DNA of 64,000 nucleotides. Origin: Clostridium thailandense (lineage in GTDB: Bacteria > Bacillota > Clostridia > Clostridiales > Clostridiaceae). A program made the translations under genes and the position numbers. Below the pieces are notes generated by a model. The model saw only the letters and a list, made by a program, of their open reading frames with translations, searched no databases and had not been told where the DNA came from. Positions 51,363-60,179 of the stretch are shown piece after piece; position 1 is the stretch's first letter, and each line of letters starts with the position of its first letter. The stretch lies in contig NZ_JAEEGC010000034.1 of NCBI RefSeq assembly GCF_019207025.1, forward strand, positions 18,625-82,624, given 5' to 3'.

Positions 51363-53120
51363 AATTTCAAATTTATTTATAGACTTTTTTAATTCATCAG
51401 CTAGATTCTTTAATTGTTGGGTATTAGATAGAATATGCTCAATATTTGCTAATTGTTCTTCGGTCGCTGCAGCAACTTGTTGTGAAGCAGCAGAATTTTC
51501 TTCAGTTGAGGCTGAAAGGTTTTCTAGTATTTCAATCATTTTATTTTTTTCTTTGTCCATTTCGGTACTGCTATCTTTAATATTTTTAACATTATCAACT
51601 ATTTTATCTATAGACATAGATATTTTATTGAAAATATCTTCTGTACTCTTTACGGCTTCTTCTTGTTCTCTAGCAATTATTTTCCCTTTATCTATTGCTT
51701 GTACAGCTATTTTAGATTTGTTCTGTATTCCATCTATCAATTCTTTTACTTTGGCAGCAGCTTGCGATGATTCAGAGGCTAATTTTCTAACCTCTTCAGC
51801 AACTACCGCAAAACCTCTGCCCTGCTCGCCAGCCCTGGCAGCTTCAATGGCGGCATTTAAAGCTAATAAATTGGTTTGAGTAGATATCTCACTGATAGCT
51901 TCCGTAATAGAACCTATTTCCACTGAAATTTCATCAACTTCATATATTATTTCGCTTGCTTTTACTGTTGAATTGATATTATCTTTTGACTTTTCAATAA
52001 GCATCCTAACTACATTTAGACCTTCATGTCCAAAGGTATTTGCTTCCTCAGCAGTGCTGCTTGATTGAAGCGCAAGGTCTGTAACTAAATCTATCTTATC
52101 AGATAAGTTTTTAATTCTAGTTACTCCTTCTTCAGTATCTTTAGCTTGTTCACTTGAACCTTTTGCGATACCATCTATTGAAAGAGCTACTTCATTTGTA
52201 GATGAGGTATTCTCTGCTACTATTTTATCTAACACTTTCGTGGAATCGACTACAACATTTGTAGATTGCTTAATGGAGTTTATTAGTTCTCCTATATTTT
52301 GAACCATTATTGTAAAAGATTCTTTAAGCTTTCCGGTCTCATCCTTGTTTTTTATATTTAATTCAGGCGTATTAAAGTTTCCTAAAGCAACAATATCAAC
52401 AGCTTCGCTTATTTTACGTATAGGATACGCTATATGGTGTGAAAAGGCTAATATTATTAAACCGCCAATGATCATAAGTGATATTAATACAATAATCATT
52501 ATTTTAAGAATTTCATTTGAACCTTTATCAAAATCTGACATATATGTTCCAGCACTAACTACCCATTTCCAATTGGGATCAACCTTTTGATAAGTGACTT
52601 TTTGTGCGATTGTATTTGAATTAGGAATTGTCCACCAATAGTTGAGATATCCTCCTCCATTATTTCCAATTTTAATTTGTTCCTGAACCAAATAAGAACC
52701 ATTTTTTTTATCCTTAACATCCCATACGCTTTGTCCCTCCAAAGATGGATGTACAGCCTCATGTCCATCTTGGGTGTAAGCTAGCATATAACCGTTTGCA
52801 CCTAGATTAATGTTTTTATTTATAGGTCTAGTACCATCTGATTTCTTTTTACCTAACATATATTCTCTGACATTTTCCTGTGCTGCATCAAGTGTAAGCT
52901 TCCCAGCATCAACTAGTTTCTGATTTGCATCAATTTGTTGCAATGTCATTTCAACGCTATTTTTGAGGAGAATCTTTCCGCTATCAGCTAGGTGCTGCTT
53001 GCTGACGTTATAGCTTATAAGTCCTAATATCAGAATTGGTACAATCAGTAATAAAGAAGAGATTAAGACGAGTTTTGTTTTAATGGTAAAATTCACTGAT
53101 TCTATTTTGGATTTTTTCAT
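51360..53120 (-). CDS. Methyl-accepting chemotaxis protein with Cache sensor domain
   Basis: This chemoreceptor of about 586 residues has an N-terminal membrane helix ([20 protein letters not shown]), an extracellular single Cache (sCache_2-like) domain (about 35-200: [40 protein letters not shown]), a second helix, HAMP (about 220-275), and the cytoplasmic signalling helices with the hairpin tip ([38 protein letters not shown]). The ATG at 53120 follows GGAGG; the upstream MEVIL start overlaps it. Its sensor domain is almost the same as that of the next gene, so both should respond to the same ligand. Confidence 0.92.
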   Translation of the reverse strand: MKKSKIESVNFTIKTKLVLISSLLLIVPILILGLISYNVSKQHLADSGKILLKNSVEMTLQQIDANQKLVDAGKLTLDAAQENVREYMLGKKKSDGTRPINKNINLGANGYMLAYTQDGHEAVHPSLEGQSVWDVKDKKNGSYLVQEQIKIGNNGGGYLNYWWTIPNSNTIAQKVTYQKVDPNWKWVVSAGTYMSDFDKGSNEILKIMIIVLISLMIIGGLIILAFSHHIAYPIRKISEAVDIVALGNFNTPELNIKNKDETGKLKESFTIMVQNIGELINSIKQSTNVVVDSTKVLDKIVAENTSSTNEVALSIDGIAKGSSEQAKDTEEGVTRIKNLSDKIDLVTDLALQSSSTAEEANTFGHEGLNVVRMLIEKSKDNINSTVKASEIIYEVDEISVEIGSITEAISEISTQTNLLALNAAIEAARAGEQGRGFAVVAEEVRKLASESSQAAAKVKELIDGIQNKSKIAVQAIDKGKIIAREQEEAVKSTEDIFNKISMSIDKIVDNVKNIKDSSTEMDKEKNKMIEILENLSASTEENSAASQQVAAATEEQLANIEHILSNTQQLKNLADELKKSINKFEI

Positions 53121-54960
53121 AAGTATAACCTCCATTTGTGCATTTAATCTATGCTATATATTAATTATCGGTTACTTTCATAAAGTTTCTACTATTAATT
53201 CTTAATAAGATACATTCTATTAGCACTAATTTTAGTCAAATTGCTTATTTAATATTTTTTCAATAAATATTTTTGTTAGTTTAACATCAAATTGACTTCC
53301 AGCATTTTTTTTTAGTTCTTCTATAGCAACTTCTTCTGGTAAAGCATTACGATAACTTCTTTCACTGACCATAGCATCGTATGTGTCAGCTATTGCAATA
53401 ATTCTTGATTGAAGTGGTATATTTTCTCCTTTTAAACCTTTAGGATATCCTTTTCCATCGTATCTTTCGTGGTGGGCCAACACATATCCTGCCATTTCTG
53501 ACAAATCATTTACTGTGCTAAGAATTCTATACCCTATTTCTGGGTGGCGTTTTATTTCTTCCCATTCTTCATCTGTTAATTTTCCAGGCTTATTAAGTAT
53601 AGTCTCTTCCACAGCTACTTTTCCTATATCATGTAGTAATCCAACAGTTTTAAGTTCCTTAATCTCATCTTCAGGTAAACCAAGAGCTACACCCATACTT
53701 TCGCATAATTTGGAAACTCTATGAGAATGTTGTTCTTCTCTTTTATTTTTTTCATGAAGTGTAGAAATTATAGTGTTTATAGTTTTTCCTCTTATACTTG
53801 GGCCTTCAAATAATTTTTTCTTATACATATAATCTTCGGCTTTTTTTAAGACATCTTGAATTTTCTCTTCTTTATTGGACATGGTTTGATATCCAAAGGA
53901 AATAGATATATCAATAGTACCAACTTTTCCTGCTGATGCTAAAGCTTTAATATTCTTAAGGATTTGTTCTGTTCTGCTCATATTCGTATTAGGTAATAAA
54001 ACCACAAATTCATCACCGGACAACCTAGCAATAATATCGTCTTTGCGAAATCCCTTTTTCATAATTTGTGCAACTTTTTTAAGTAACTCATCACCGGATG
54101 CATGTCCAAAAGAATCATTTATGAGCTTGAGACCGTTGACATCTGCCATAACAATAGTTAAAGGTAAAGCATTTTCTATGTCTAGTTGTATTAACTCTTC
54201 TTCAAAAAATCTTCTATTGTATAAACCTGTTAACTGGTCATGATAGCTTAAAAATCTTAATTTTTCTTTCATTTGTTTTTCAATAGTCATATTTTTAAAT
54301 ATAGCTAATATTAATAAGCCTCCAATGAGCATAAGTATTATTAATACAATAATCATTATTTTAAGTATCTGATTAGAACCTTTGTTAAAGTCTGACATGT
54401 AGGTTCCGGCACTAACCACCCACTTCCAATTAGGATCAACTTTTTGGTAAGTAATTTTTTGTGCAATTGTATTTGAATTGGGAAGTAGCCACCAGTAGGT
54501 GAGATATCCGCCTCCATTATTGCCGATTTTAATTTGATTTTGAACTATATAAGAGCCATCTTTTTTATCCTGAACATTCCATACATTGTTGCCCTCCAAT
54601 AATGGGTGTACAGCTTCATGTCCATCCTGAGTGTATGCAAATAGATAACCATTTGTACCTAGGTTAATGTTTTTGTTTATAGGTCTAGTACCATCCGAAT
54701 TTTTTTTGCCTAACATATATTCTCTAACATTTTCTTGCGCTGTATCAAGTGTAAGCTTTCCTTCAGCTACTAGTTTCTGATTTACATCAATTTCTTGCAA
54801 GGTCATTTCAACACCATTTTTAAGCAGCAGCTTTCCGCTAGTTTCAAGCTGTTGCTTACTAACTTTATAACTAATGAGCCCTAATATTAGAATCAGTAAT
54901 AAGGCCGAGATTAGAATGAGTTCTATTTTAATTACAAAATTAATTGATTTTACTTTTGTT
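52500..54960 (-). repeat. Direct DNA repeat encoding the duplicated Cache sensor
   Basis: The DNA for the N-terminal 210 residues of the chemoreceptor (about 52500-53115) and of the GGDEF/HD-GYP gene (about 54350-54960) is highly similar, including silent positions (for example CCAATT.GGATCAAC and TATTTGAATT blocks). Similarity drops where HAMP or GGDEF begins. Confidence 0.8.
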
Positions 54961-54968
54961 TTCTTCAT
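53232..54968 (-). CDS. Cache-GGDEF-HD-GYP cyclic-di-GMP enzyme
   Basis: The protein of about 578 residues has an N-terminal membrane helix, an extracellular Cache domain nearly identical to the neighbouring chemoreceptor's ([40 protein letters not shown]), a second helix, then GGDEF (RLSGDEFVVLLPNTN) and HD-GYP (LLHDIGKVAVEETIL; HHERYDGKGYPKGLKGENIP) domains. It may both make and degrade c-di-GMP; the SGDEF signature is a usual active variant, and the HD-GYP metal ligands are present. The ATG at 54968 behind TAGGTG is preferred to the ATG pair at 54992. It is downstream of a TrmB-like fragment. Probably links an external ligand to motility or sessility. Confidence 0.9.
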   Translation of the reverse strand: MKKTKVKSINFVIKIELILISALLLILILGLISYKVSKQQLETSGKLLLKNGVEMTLQEIDVNQKLVAEGKLTLDTAQENVREYMLGKKNSDGTRPINKNINLGTNGYLFAYTQDGHEAVHPLLEGNNVWNVQDKKDGSYIVQNQIKIGNNGGGYLTYWWLLPNSNTIAQKITYQKVDPNWKWVVSAGTYMSDFNKGSNQILKIMIIVLIILMLIGGLLILAIFKNMTIEKQMKEKLRFLSYHDQLTGLYNRRFFEEELIQLDIENALPLTIVMADVNGLKLINDSFGHASGDELLKKVAQIMKKGFRKDDIIARLSGDEFVVLLPNTNMSRTEQILKNIKALASAGKVGTIDISISFGYQTMSNKEEKIQDVLKKAEDYMYKKKLFEGPSIRGKTINTIISTLHEKNKREEQHSHRVSKLCESMGVALGLPEDEIKELKTVGLLHDIGKVAVEETILNKPGKLTDEEWEEIKRHPEIGYRILSTVNDLSEMAGYVLAHHERYDGKGYPKGLKGENIPLQSRIIAIADTYDAMVSERSYRNALPEEVAIEELKKNAGSQFDVKLTKIFIEKILNKQFD

Positions 54969-54981
54969 TTTAACACCTAAC

Positions 54982-55170
54982 TTATTCATCATTTAATCCA
55001 GGTTCAGTTAGTTCAGCTAAAACTTGATAAATTCTAAAACTTGGAAAACTAGAGTTTAATGCAACTACATATCCTGTAAGCCTTGATTCCCCAAGTAAAG
55101 CTAGATATGTTTTTGTCTTGTATTCTGTAAAATTTAACTCTTGTAGAATTTTTAACATATCAAGTTTCAT
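54982..55170 (-). pseudogene. TrmB family regulator, N-terminal fragment
   Basis: The frame starts at the ATG at 55170 behind GAGGAGG and encodes about 62 residues matching the TrmB helix-turn-helix: MLKILQELNFTEYKTKTYLA LLGESRLTGYVVALNS ... RIYQVLAELTEPGL. TrmB proteins have about 250-350 residues with a sugar-binding C-terminal domain, which is missing. The frame ends 14 bases before the next gene. Some stand-alone winged helices of this size exist, but the abrupt stop within the usual ERGLV motif suggests truncation. Confidence 0.6.
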
Positions 55171-55254
55171 AAATATCCTCCTCAAAAAGCTGTTATTTAG
55201 AAACAAGTATACCATTATGTGCTTAACAAAAACAATAGGAAAAACTATTATGAA

Positions 55255-55304
55255 ATAATAAAGGCTGCTGCACTATATAGATAATTACACCAGCCTCTAT
55301 TATT
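55255..55304 (-). terminator. Terminator after the second sspH
   Basis: AATAATAAAGGCTG (55256-55266 region) pairs with CAGCCTCTATTATT (55291-55304); on the minus strand the stem is followed by T-rich sequence. Confidence 0.7.
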
Positions 55305-55483
55305 TAATATTCTGTTAGGTTAGTTAAAGATACTACTTGTGAATTTTCAGGTTGGTTAAGAGAATGTATTTTAGCAGTTTCTCTAAGGTCGTTTACACTT
55401 TCGATATAAACAGAAGCTCCATTATATGTTACATTAGCCATAATTGGTGAAGAAACAATTTCTTTTGCACGTACTGTATCCAT
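55304..55483 (-). CDS. sspH: Small acid-soluble spore protein H, second copy
   Basis: The 59-residue protein (MDTVRAKEIVSSPIMANVTY, NGASVYIESV, RETAKIHSLNQ) is a close paralogue of the one at 34383-34562. The start is the ATG at 55483 behind TGGAGG; the MEVIL in-frame ATG upstream overlaps the site. The upstream block (AAGAATATTTTATTAG, TCTAAAAAAT) is shared with the first copy, so the two should be switched on together in the forespore. Confidence 0.93.
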   Translation of the reverse strand: MDTVRAKEIVSSPIMANVTYNGASVYIESVNDLRETAKIHSLNQPENSQVVSLTNLTEY

Positions 55484-55799
55484 AAGAATAACCTCCACTT
55501 ATCATTTTTTAGACGATTATAGTTTTTGCAGCGAGCTAATAAAATATTCTTTAATGGCTTTCAAGAAATTTCATTCATATAATGTAATTGAATTAAAAAA
55601 AGAAATGACTAAATTTTAGTTGAAGTATTAGATGTAATGTTATAATTAAAATACAGACATGTTGGAATTTAATACTTACTCTAATAAAATTTTCTTAAAG
55701 ATTTAGAAAATATACACAAATCTTTGATATTAAGATATAATTTGTACTATAAATTCAAAGAAACTGTTGTAATTCTATTTGATGAGATTGAGGGTGCAA

Positions 55800-55827
55800 T
55801 TGAATTATTATATTGTGAGTATATAAT
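55800..55827 (+). promoter_or_regulatory. Promoter of the propeller/TerY-P operon
   Basis: TTGAAT (55800-55805), 16 bases, TATAAT (55822-55827), about 70 bases before the first start codon. The remaining 55484-55799 carries the sspH promoter block and no gene I can support. Confidence 0.55.
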
Positions 55828-55895
55828 TAGTATAAAATCACAGTATATCATTTGGCACATTTAGGTATTGTAAATAATAAAAGTAGGTGATGCAA

Positions 55896-57134
55896 ATGAA
55901 TTTTGCAGTTAAACAAAGACTAAAAGATATTATAAACATATATGGAGTTTCAATACTTAATGAACCAAAGAGAATTGAAGCAATATTAAAGGACTATTGT
56001 TATAAAAATAAAAAAGAGATATTTTTAATTATGTCTGCCATAAATGAAAATATTGTCGTGGAATTACAAAATGCTGAGCATGCTGTGATTCAATTAGGCA
56101 TTGTAAATCGGTTAACAAAAAGATTATGTGATAATTTGGGTATTGCCGAAGATAATGCTAAATGGGGAGTTGAATCTTGGATATATGCTTTAGATTTAAA
56201 AAAAGAAGAAGTTCAAGAACTCGAGAATAAAGATAATATTATTTATGACAATAATTTTACATGCAGTATATTGGGAAAATCAGAAGAAATATGCTCTATT
56301 GCAATCAGCTCTAATAGCAAATATTTAGCTTATGGGGATATTAAAGGGGCGATACATATTTATGAATTATTATCTGGTAATGAAATCATAACCTTTAATC
56401 ATCAAGAAGAAGTAGGATTTTTACAATTTAGTTCGGACAGTAGAATGTTACTTTCTGCAACTAATGATAAAGTTAAATATTATAAGAAGCTGTTTTCTGA
56501 TGATGGTTATAATGTTATAATTACAGCTGATGACAAGAAAATTAGATTATGGGATGTGGTGCAGAAAAATGAATTTAACTTTTTAAGTGGATATGAATGT
56601 ACAATAGCTGCAGCTAATGAGAAAATTCTAGTTTTACAAGGTGATTCTAGAGCAAAAGATAGCTATATTTTTAAGGATTATCTATATATTTTAGGATATT
56701 CAAATGTGGCTAAATTTAAGTTTAATTCCAGTCAGACTATTGAATCGGATAGAATTCATGAAATAGGTGGTTCAAAATTTGATGGTAGGTATATTTATAA
56801 AGAAGACTATAATTCTTCATCAAAGGAATTCAGTATAAAAATTAGAGGTTTTACGCTAGCTGAAGAAAAACAAGTAGATGGGATTAACTTTGAATATAAA
56901 CCATATAAGAATAGATTAAGTAGTGATGGAAGGCTGCTGGCGACTGTTTTGGATGCAAATAATACTAATGTAATAAAAATCATTGATATTGATAAGAATG
57001 AAATCATAAAAACTATACATGATCAAATTGTGAGATTTATAGAATTTAGTAATAATAATAAAAGGCTTCATATTGTAGTGTGCAATAGAGACACTAGTGA
57101 ATTGAAGTTTAAAGTAATACCTATATTTAATTAA
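55896..57134 (+). CDS. Helical-domain plus WD40-like beta-propeller protein linked to a TerY-P triad
   Basis: The 412-residue protein has two parts. Residues 1-98 form a helical module (LKDIINIYGVSILNEPKRIE ... WGVESWIYALDL) of a type I have seen at the N-terminus of varied bacterial signalling proteins; I cannot name it. The rest shows WD40-like blades (CSIAISSNSKYLAYGDIKGA IHIYELLSG; IITADDKKIRLWDV; RLSSDGRLLATVLDANN). No membrane segment. RBS GTAGGTG is six bases before the ATG at 55896. It is the first gene of a tight operon with vWA, PP2C and kinase genes (28-bp gap, 11-bp overlap, 21-bp gap), so it is likely a sensor or scaffold for that phosphorylation system. Confidence 0.7.
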   Translation: MNFAVKQRLKDIINIYGVSILNEPKRIEAILKDYCYKNKKEIFLIMSAINENIVVELQNAEHAVIQLGIVNRLTKRLCDNLGIAEDNAKWGVESWIYALDLKKEEVQELENKDNIIYDNNFTCSILGKSEEICSIAISSNSKYLAYGDIKGAIHIYELLSGNEIITFNHQEEVGFLQFSSDSRMLLSATNDKVKYYKKLFSDDGYNVIITADDKKIRLWDVVQKNEFNFLSGYECTIAAANEKILVLQGDSRAKDSYIFKDYLYILGYSNVAKFKFNSSQTIESDRIHEIGGSKFDGRYIYKEDYNSSSKEFSIKIRGFTLAEEKQVDGINFEYKPYKNRLSSDGRLLATVLDANNTNVIKIIDIDKNEIIKTIHDQIVRFIEFSNNNKRLHIVVCNRDTSELKFKVIPIFN

Positions 57135-57162
57135 GAATTATAAATTGGGAAGGTGATAATAT

Positions 57163-57891
57163 ATGTTTGATTCAATACCAGTTTTAGAAGGAAATATTGT
57201 TAAAAGAAGTTTGCAATTTTTTTGGATTGTAGACCACTCAGGTTCAATGACAGGACAAAAGATTGCAACTTTAAACCAAGCAATAAGGGAAGCAATACCG
57301 GAAGTGCAAAAAGCATTATCTACACATCCTGAGGTCCAAATTATGATGAGAGCAATTAAGTTTGCAGATAATGTAAGCTGGCATGTAGGTCCAGAGGCTG
57401 TTCCAATTGAAGAATTTGCATGGAATGAAATTGATGCAGGAGGTTGCACTGCAACTGCTAGTGCAATTAACTTGTTGTGTGATGAACTTGAAGTGGAAAA
57501 GATGAATAAAAGAGGATATCCTCCGATTTGTATTCTTTTATCCGATGGATATTCTACTGATTCAGATGAAGACTATGACGCAGCCATAAAAAGATTAGAC
57601 AGTATGCCTTGGGGTAAAAAAGCAGTAAGGCTTGTAATAGCAATAGGCAATGAAAATGACTACGATGAGAGTGCGCTGCTGAAATTTGTAAACCATAAGG
57701 AAATTGGAGTTTTAAAGGCAGATAATCCAGGAAAGTTAACACAATATATTAAGTGGGCAAGCGTTGCAGCATCTATAGGAGCATCTCAGTCTAAAAGCAG
57801 TGGAGATCCAGATAAAATAGACGATTCAACAAATGTAATTTTAATTTCTCCAGAGGATATAGAGATATCATCAGCTGGCGATGTATTCTAG
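57163..57891 (+). CDS. TerY-like von Willebrand factor A domain protein
   Basis: The 242-residue vWA protein has a complete MIDAS metal site: Asp24-x-Ser-x-Ser (WIVDHSGSMTG), the Thr around residues 96-98 (DAGGCTATASA) and Asp128 (ILLSDGYSTDSDED). The C-terminal 45 residues are polar and end in an acidic patch (LISPEDIEISSAGDVF). TerY is the vWA member of the TerY-P triad (vWA, PP2C phosphatase, Ser/Thr kinase); the next two genes supply the others. RBS GAAGGTGAT. It probably acts as a metal-dependent adaptor or substrate in the phosphorylation cycle. Confidence 0.85.
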   Translation: MFDSIPVLEGNIVKRSLQFFWIVDHSGSMTGQKIATLNQAIREAIPEVQKALSTHPEVQIMMRAIKFADNVSWHVGPEAVPIEEFAWNEIDAGGCTATASAINLLCDELEVEKMNKRGYPPICILLSDGYSTDSDEDYDAAIKRLDSMPWGKKAVRLVIAIGNENDYDESALLKFVNHKEIGVLKADNPGKLTQYIKWASVAASIGASQSKSSGDPDKIDDSTNVILISPEDIEISSAGDVF

Positions 57892-58768
57892 TAGAAGAAT
57901 TCCTATGAATATGGAAAAAGAAAATTTGTTTTTCTCTAAAGAATTAAGTTACTTTGGATGTAGTGTTCAAGGAGCATCACATATAAGAGAAGGTAAGCAC
58001 TGCCAAGATTCCTTTGAAATATATAGTGAATCTATAGATGAGGACAATAAAATGATAATTATGGCTGTAGCGGATGGACACGGAAGTGAAAATTATGATT
58101 TAAGCAAATATGGAGCAGAATTTGCAGTAAAAGCAGCTATAGAGGAATTAAAACTAATATATTATTTTAGCAGGGGTTCTAAAAGTCAGATATTAAAAAA
58201 CTTTAAATCAGATTTTCCAACAAGTACATTGAAGCGGTGGAGAGAGGCGATTATATCCGACATTAAAATAAGAGAAGAAGAATTTTACAAAACAAACTTT
58301 AATAATTTAAAACAGATATATAAAAGATATGGAACAACTCTTATGGCAGTTCTTATAGTTCCTGAAGGAATATTTATGGCACAGCTTGGAGATGGGGACA
58401 TGCTATTAGTTGAATCTAATGAAAGAACGGAATTTCCAATTCCTGCATCTGATGAGCTTATTGCTAATGAAACTTATTCTATGACTTCAACAGATTCAAC
58501 ACGATTGTGGAAATTTCAAATGTATTCTGCAGATGAACCAGTGCTTGTTATGTTGAGTACAGATGGACTTTCAAATAGTTTTGAAGATGATTTCTCTTTT
58601 ACTAAATTTGGTATAAGTTTGCTTCGCAATATAAACCAATTTGGCATTGAAAAAGTTGCAAAAGAAGTCCCTGGTTTTCTTAATAGAGCATCTAAAAATG
58701 GAAGCGGAGATGACATCACTTTAGCTTTTGCAGTTGTAGATATATGTAAAGATGATATTGCCAAATAA
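57881..58768 (+). CDS. PP2C family protein serine/threonine phosphatase
   Basis: The PP2C phosphatase of about 295 residues has the metal-binding motifs MAVADGHGS (Asp65), MAQLGDGDML, MLSTDGLSNS and GSGDDITLAF. The N-terminal GCSVQGASHIREGKHCQDSF is the first PP2C motif, with the Gln-Asp pair. It overlaps the vWA gene by 11 bases; the ATG at 57905 behind AGAAG is an alternative start. It should reverse phosphorylation by the kinase encoded next. Together with TerY and the kinase it forms the TerY-P triad. Confidence 0.9.
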   Translation: MYSSRRIPMNMEKENLFFSKELSYFGCSVQGASHIREGKHCQDSFEIYSESIDEDNKMIIMAVADGHGSENYDLSKYGAEFAVKAAIEELKLIYYFSRGSKSQILKNFKSDFPTSTLKRWREAIISDIKIREEEFYKTNFNNLKQIYKRYGTTLMAVLIVPEGIFMAQLGDGDMLLVESNERTEFPIPASDELIANETYSMTSTDSTRLWKFQMYSADEPVLVMLSTDGLSNSFEDDFSFTKFGISLLRNINQFGIEKVAKEVPGFLNRASKNGSGDDITLAFAVVDICKDDIAK

Positions 58769-58789
58769 TTAATCAATGGAGGAAATGGG

Positions 58790-60121
58790 ATGCTTAAAAT
58801 TGGACAAAAGGTTATTTGTGAATTTTCTAAAGAACAGTTAATTGTTAAAAAGAAGTTAGGAGAAGGTGGACAGGGAATTGTATATCTTGTTGAGGGGAGA
58901 ATGGGACGAAAAGCTCTTAAATGGTACTATACGGAGCAATCTACAGATGAACAAAAAAAGAGTATTAGGGAACTCGTAATAAAAGGAGCTCCTAAAGGTA
59001 AAGCAGGCAAAAGGTTTGTTTGGCCTATAGATTTGGTAACTACAGCTGCTACTTCTAATTTTGGATATTTAATGGATGTAATAGATACAAAAGATTTTGC
59101 AGAGCTAGGAGAAGTATGGGCACATTTAAAGCCAGTTCCAAACATGCATGCAAGATGTAGAATTTCTTATGAATTAGCAAATTCCTATAGACATTTACAC
59201 TTGGAAGGGTATTGCTATAGGGACATATCAGCAGGAAATCTTATGTTTAATCCGATAACTGGTGAGGCTTTAATATGCGATAATGATAATATAGGCGTTA
59301 ATAATCAATCAAACTGTCAAGTTTTTGGAACTATGGAATATATGGCGCCTGAAATTATAATGGGTGAAGCTAGGCCATCAACTCTTACAGATTTGTATTC
59401 CTTAGCAGTTTTACTATTTCAATTTTGGATATGGCATCATCCTATGCATGGAGAAGAAGAATATAGTATACGTTCATGGGATCTTCCGGCAAAGAAAAAA
59501 GTTTATGGAGAAAGTCCTGTATTTATATTTGACCCTGTTAATGTTAGAAATAGACTGCCTAAAGACCCGGAGTATGATACTCCAAGAAAATTTTGGAAAC
59601 ATTGTCCTGAGCCTCTGAAAAAATTATTCATAAGATCTTTTACGGAAGGGCTGCATAATCCAAACAGAAGAGTAACAGAAGGAGAATGGCAGGATGTATT
59701 TCTTGAGCTACAAGATTGTATAGTATCTTGTCCCAGTGACAGAGCAGAGAACTTCTGGTATGAAGATCTTAATAAAGTCTCATGCTGGTATTGCAAGAAG
59801 GATATAGAATCTCCTGTAATATTAGAGCTTATTACTTCTTGTGGAAAAAGAAATGTTGTAATAACAAAACATACAAAAGTATTGTTAAGGCATGTTGATC
59901 CTTATGCTGAAGAAGAAATGGGAATATCAGTTATAGGAGAAATGATTCAAAATCCAAATAATCCTTCTCTTTGGGGTTTAAAAAACACAACTCAAAAGCA
60001 GTGGAAGATAAGTTTGGCTGATGGGCAACTTAGAGAAGTGCCTCCTCAAAAGGCAGCACCTCTAGTTATTGGGACAACTATTGACTTTGGAAATGGAACT
60101 ATGGGTCAATTTAAAAAATAG
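58790..60121 (+). CDS. Serine/threonine protein kinase of the TerY-P triad
   Basis: The 443-residue kinase has a glycine loop GEGGQG (24-29), the presumed ATP-lysine Lys44 (RKALKWY), catalytic loop YRDISAGNL (Asp145, Asn150; Tyr replaces the usual His) and DND (164-166) in place of DFG, then GTMEYMAPEI. After the kinase (about 320) come a CxxC pair (SCWYCKKDI) and a C-terminal beta domain with NPNNPSLWGLKNTTQKQWKI, typical of triad kinases. No membrane helix, so it is soluble. RBS GGAGG. Co-transcribed with PP2C, vWA and propeller genes. Confidence 0.9.
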   Translation: MLKIGQKVICEFSKEQLIVKKKLGEGGQGIVYLVEGRMGRKALKWYYTEQSTDEQKKSIRELVIKGAPKGKAGKRFVWPIDLVTTAATSNFGYLMDVIDTKDFAELGEVWAHLKPVPNMHARCRISYELANSYRHLHLEGYCYRDISAGNLMFNPITGEALICDNDNIGVNNQSNCQVFGTMEYMAPEIIMGEARPSTLTDLYSLAVLLFQFWIWHHPMHGEEEYSIRSWDLPAKKKVYGESPVFIFDPVNVRNRLPKDPEYDTPRKFWKHCPEPLKKLFIRSFTEGLHNPNRRVTEGEWQDVFLELQDCIVSCPSDRAENFWYEDLNKVSCWYCKKDIESPVILELITSCGKRNVVITKHTKVLLRHVDPYAEEEMGISVIGEMIQNPNNPSLWGLKNTTQKQWKISLADGQLREVPPQKAAPLVIGTTIDFGNGTMGQFKK

Positions 60122-60179
60122 TAAGAGGTATTGTAAATTAATGCAGTTAAAGTTAAAATATTGAGAATGGATGATGTCT

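Noticed and set aside
55700..55870. About 58 codons open on the plus strand before the propeller gene (KFKETVVILFDEIEGAIE...)
   Set aside because: No start codon with RBS, no recognisable family, and it overlaps the likely promoter; chance in AT-rich DNA or a faint relic.
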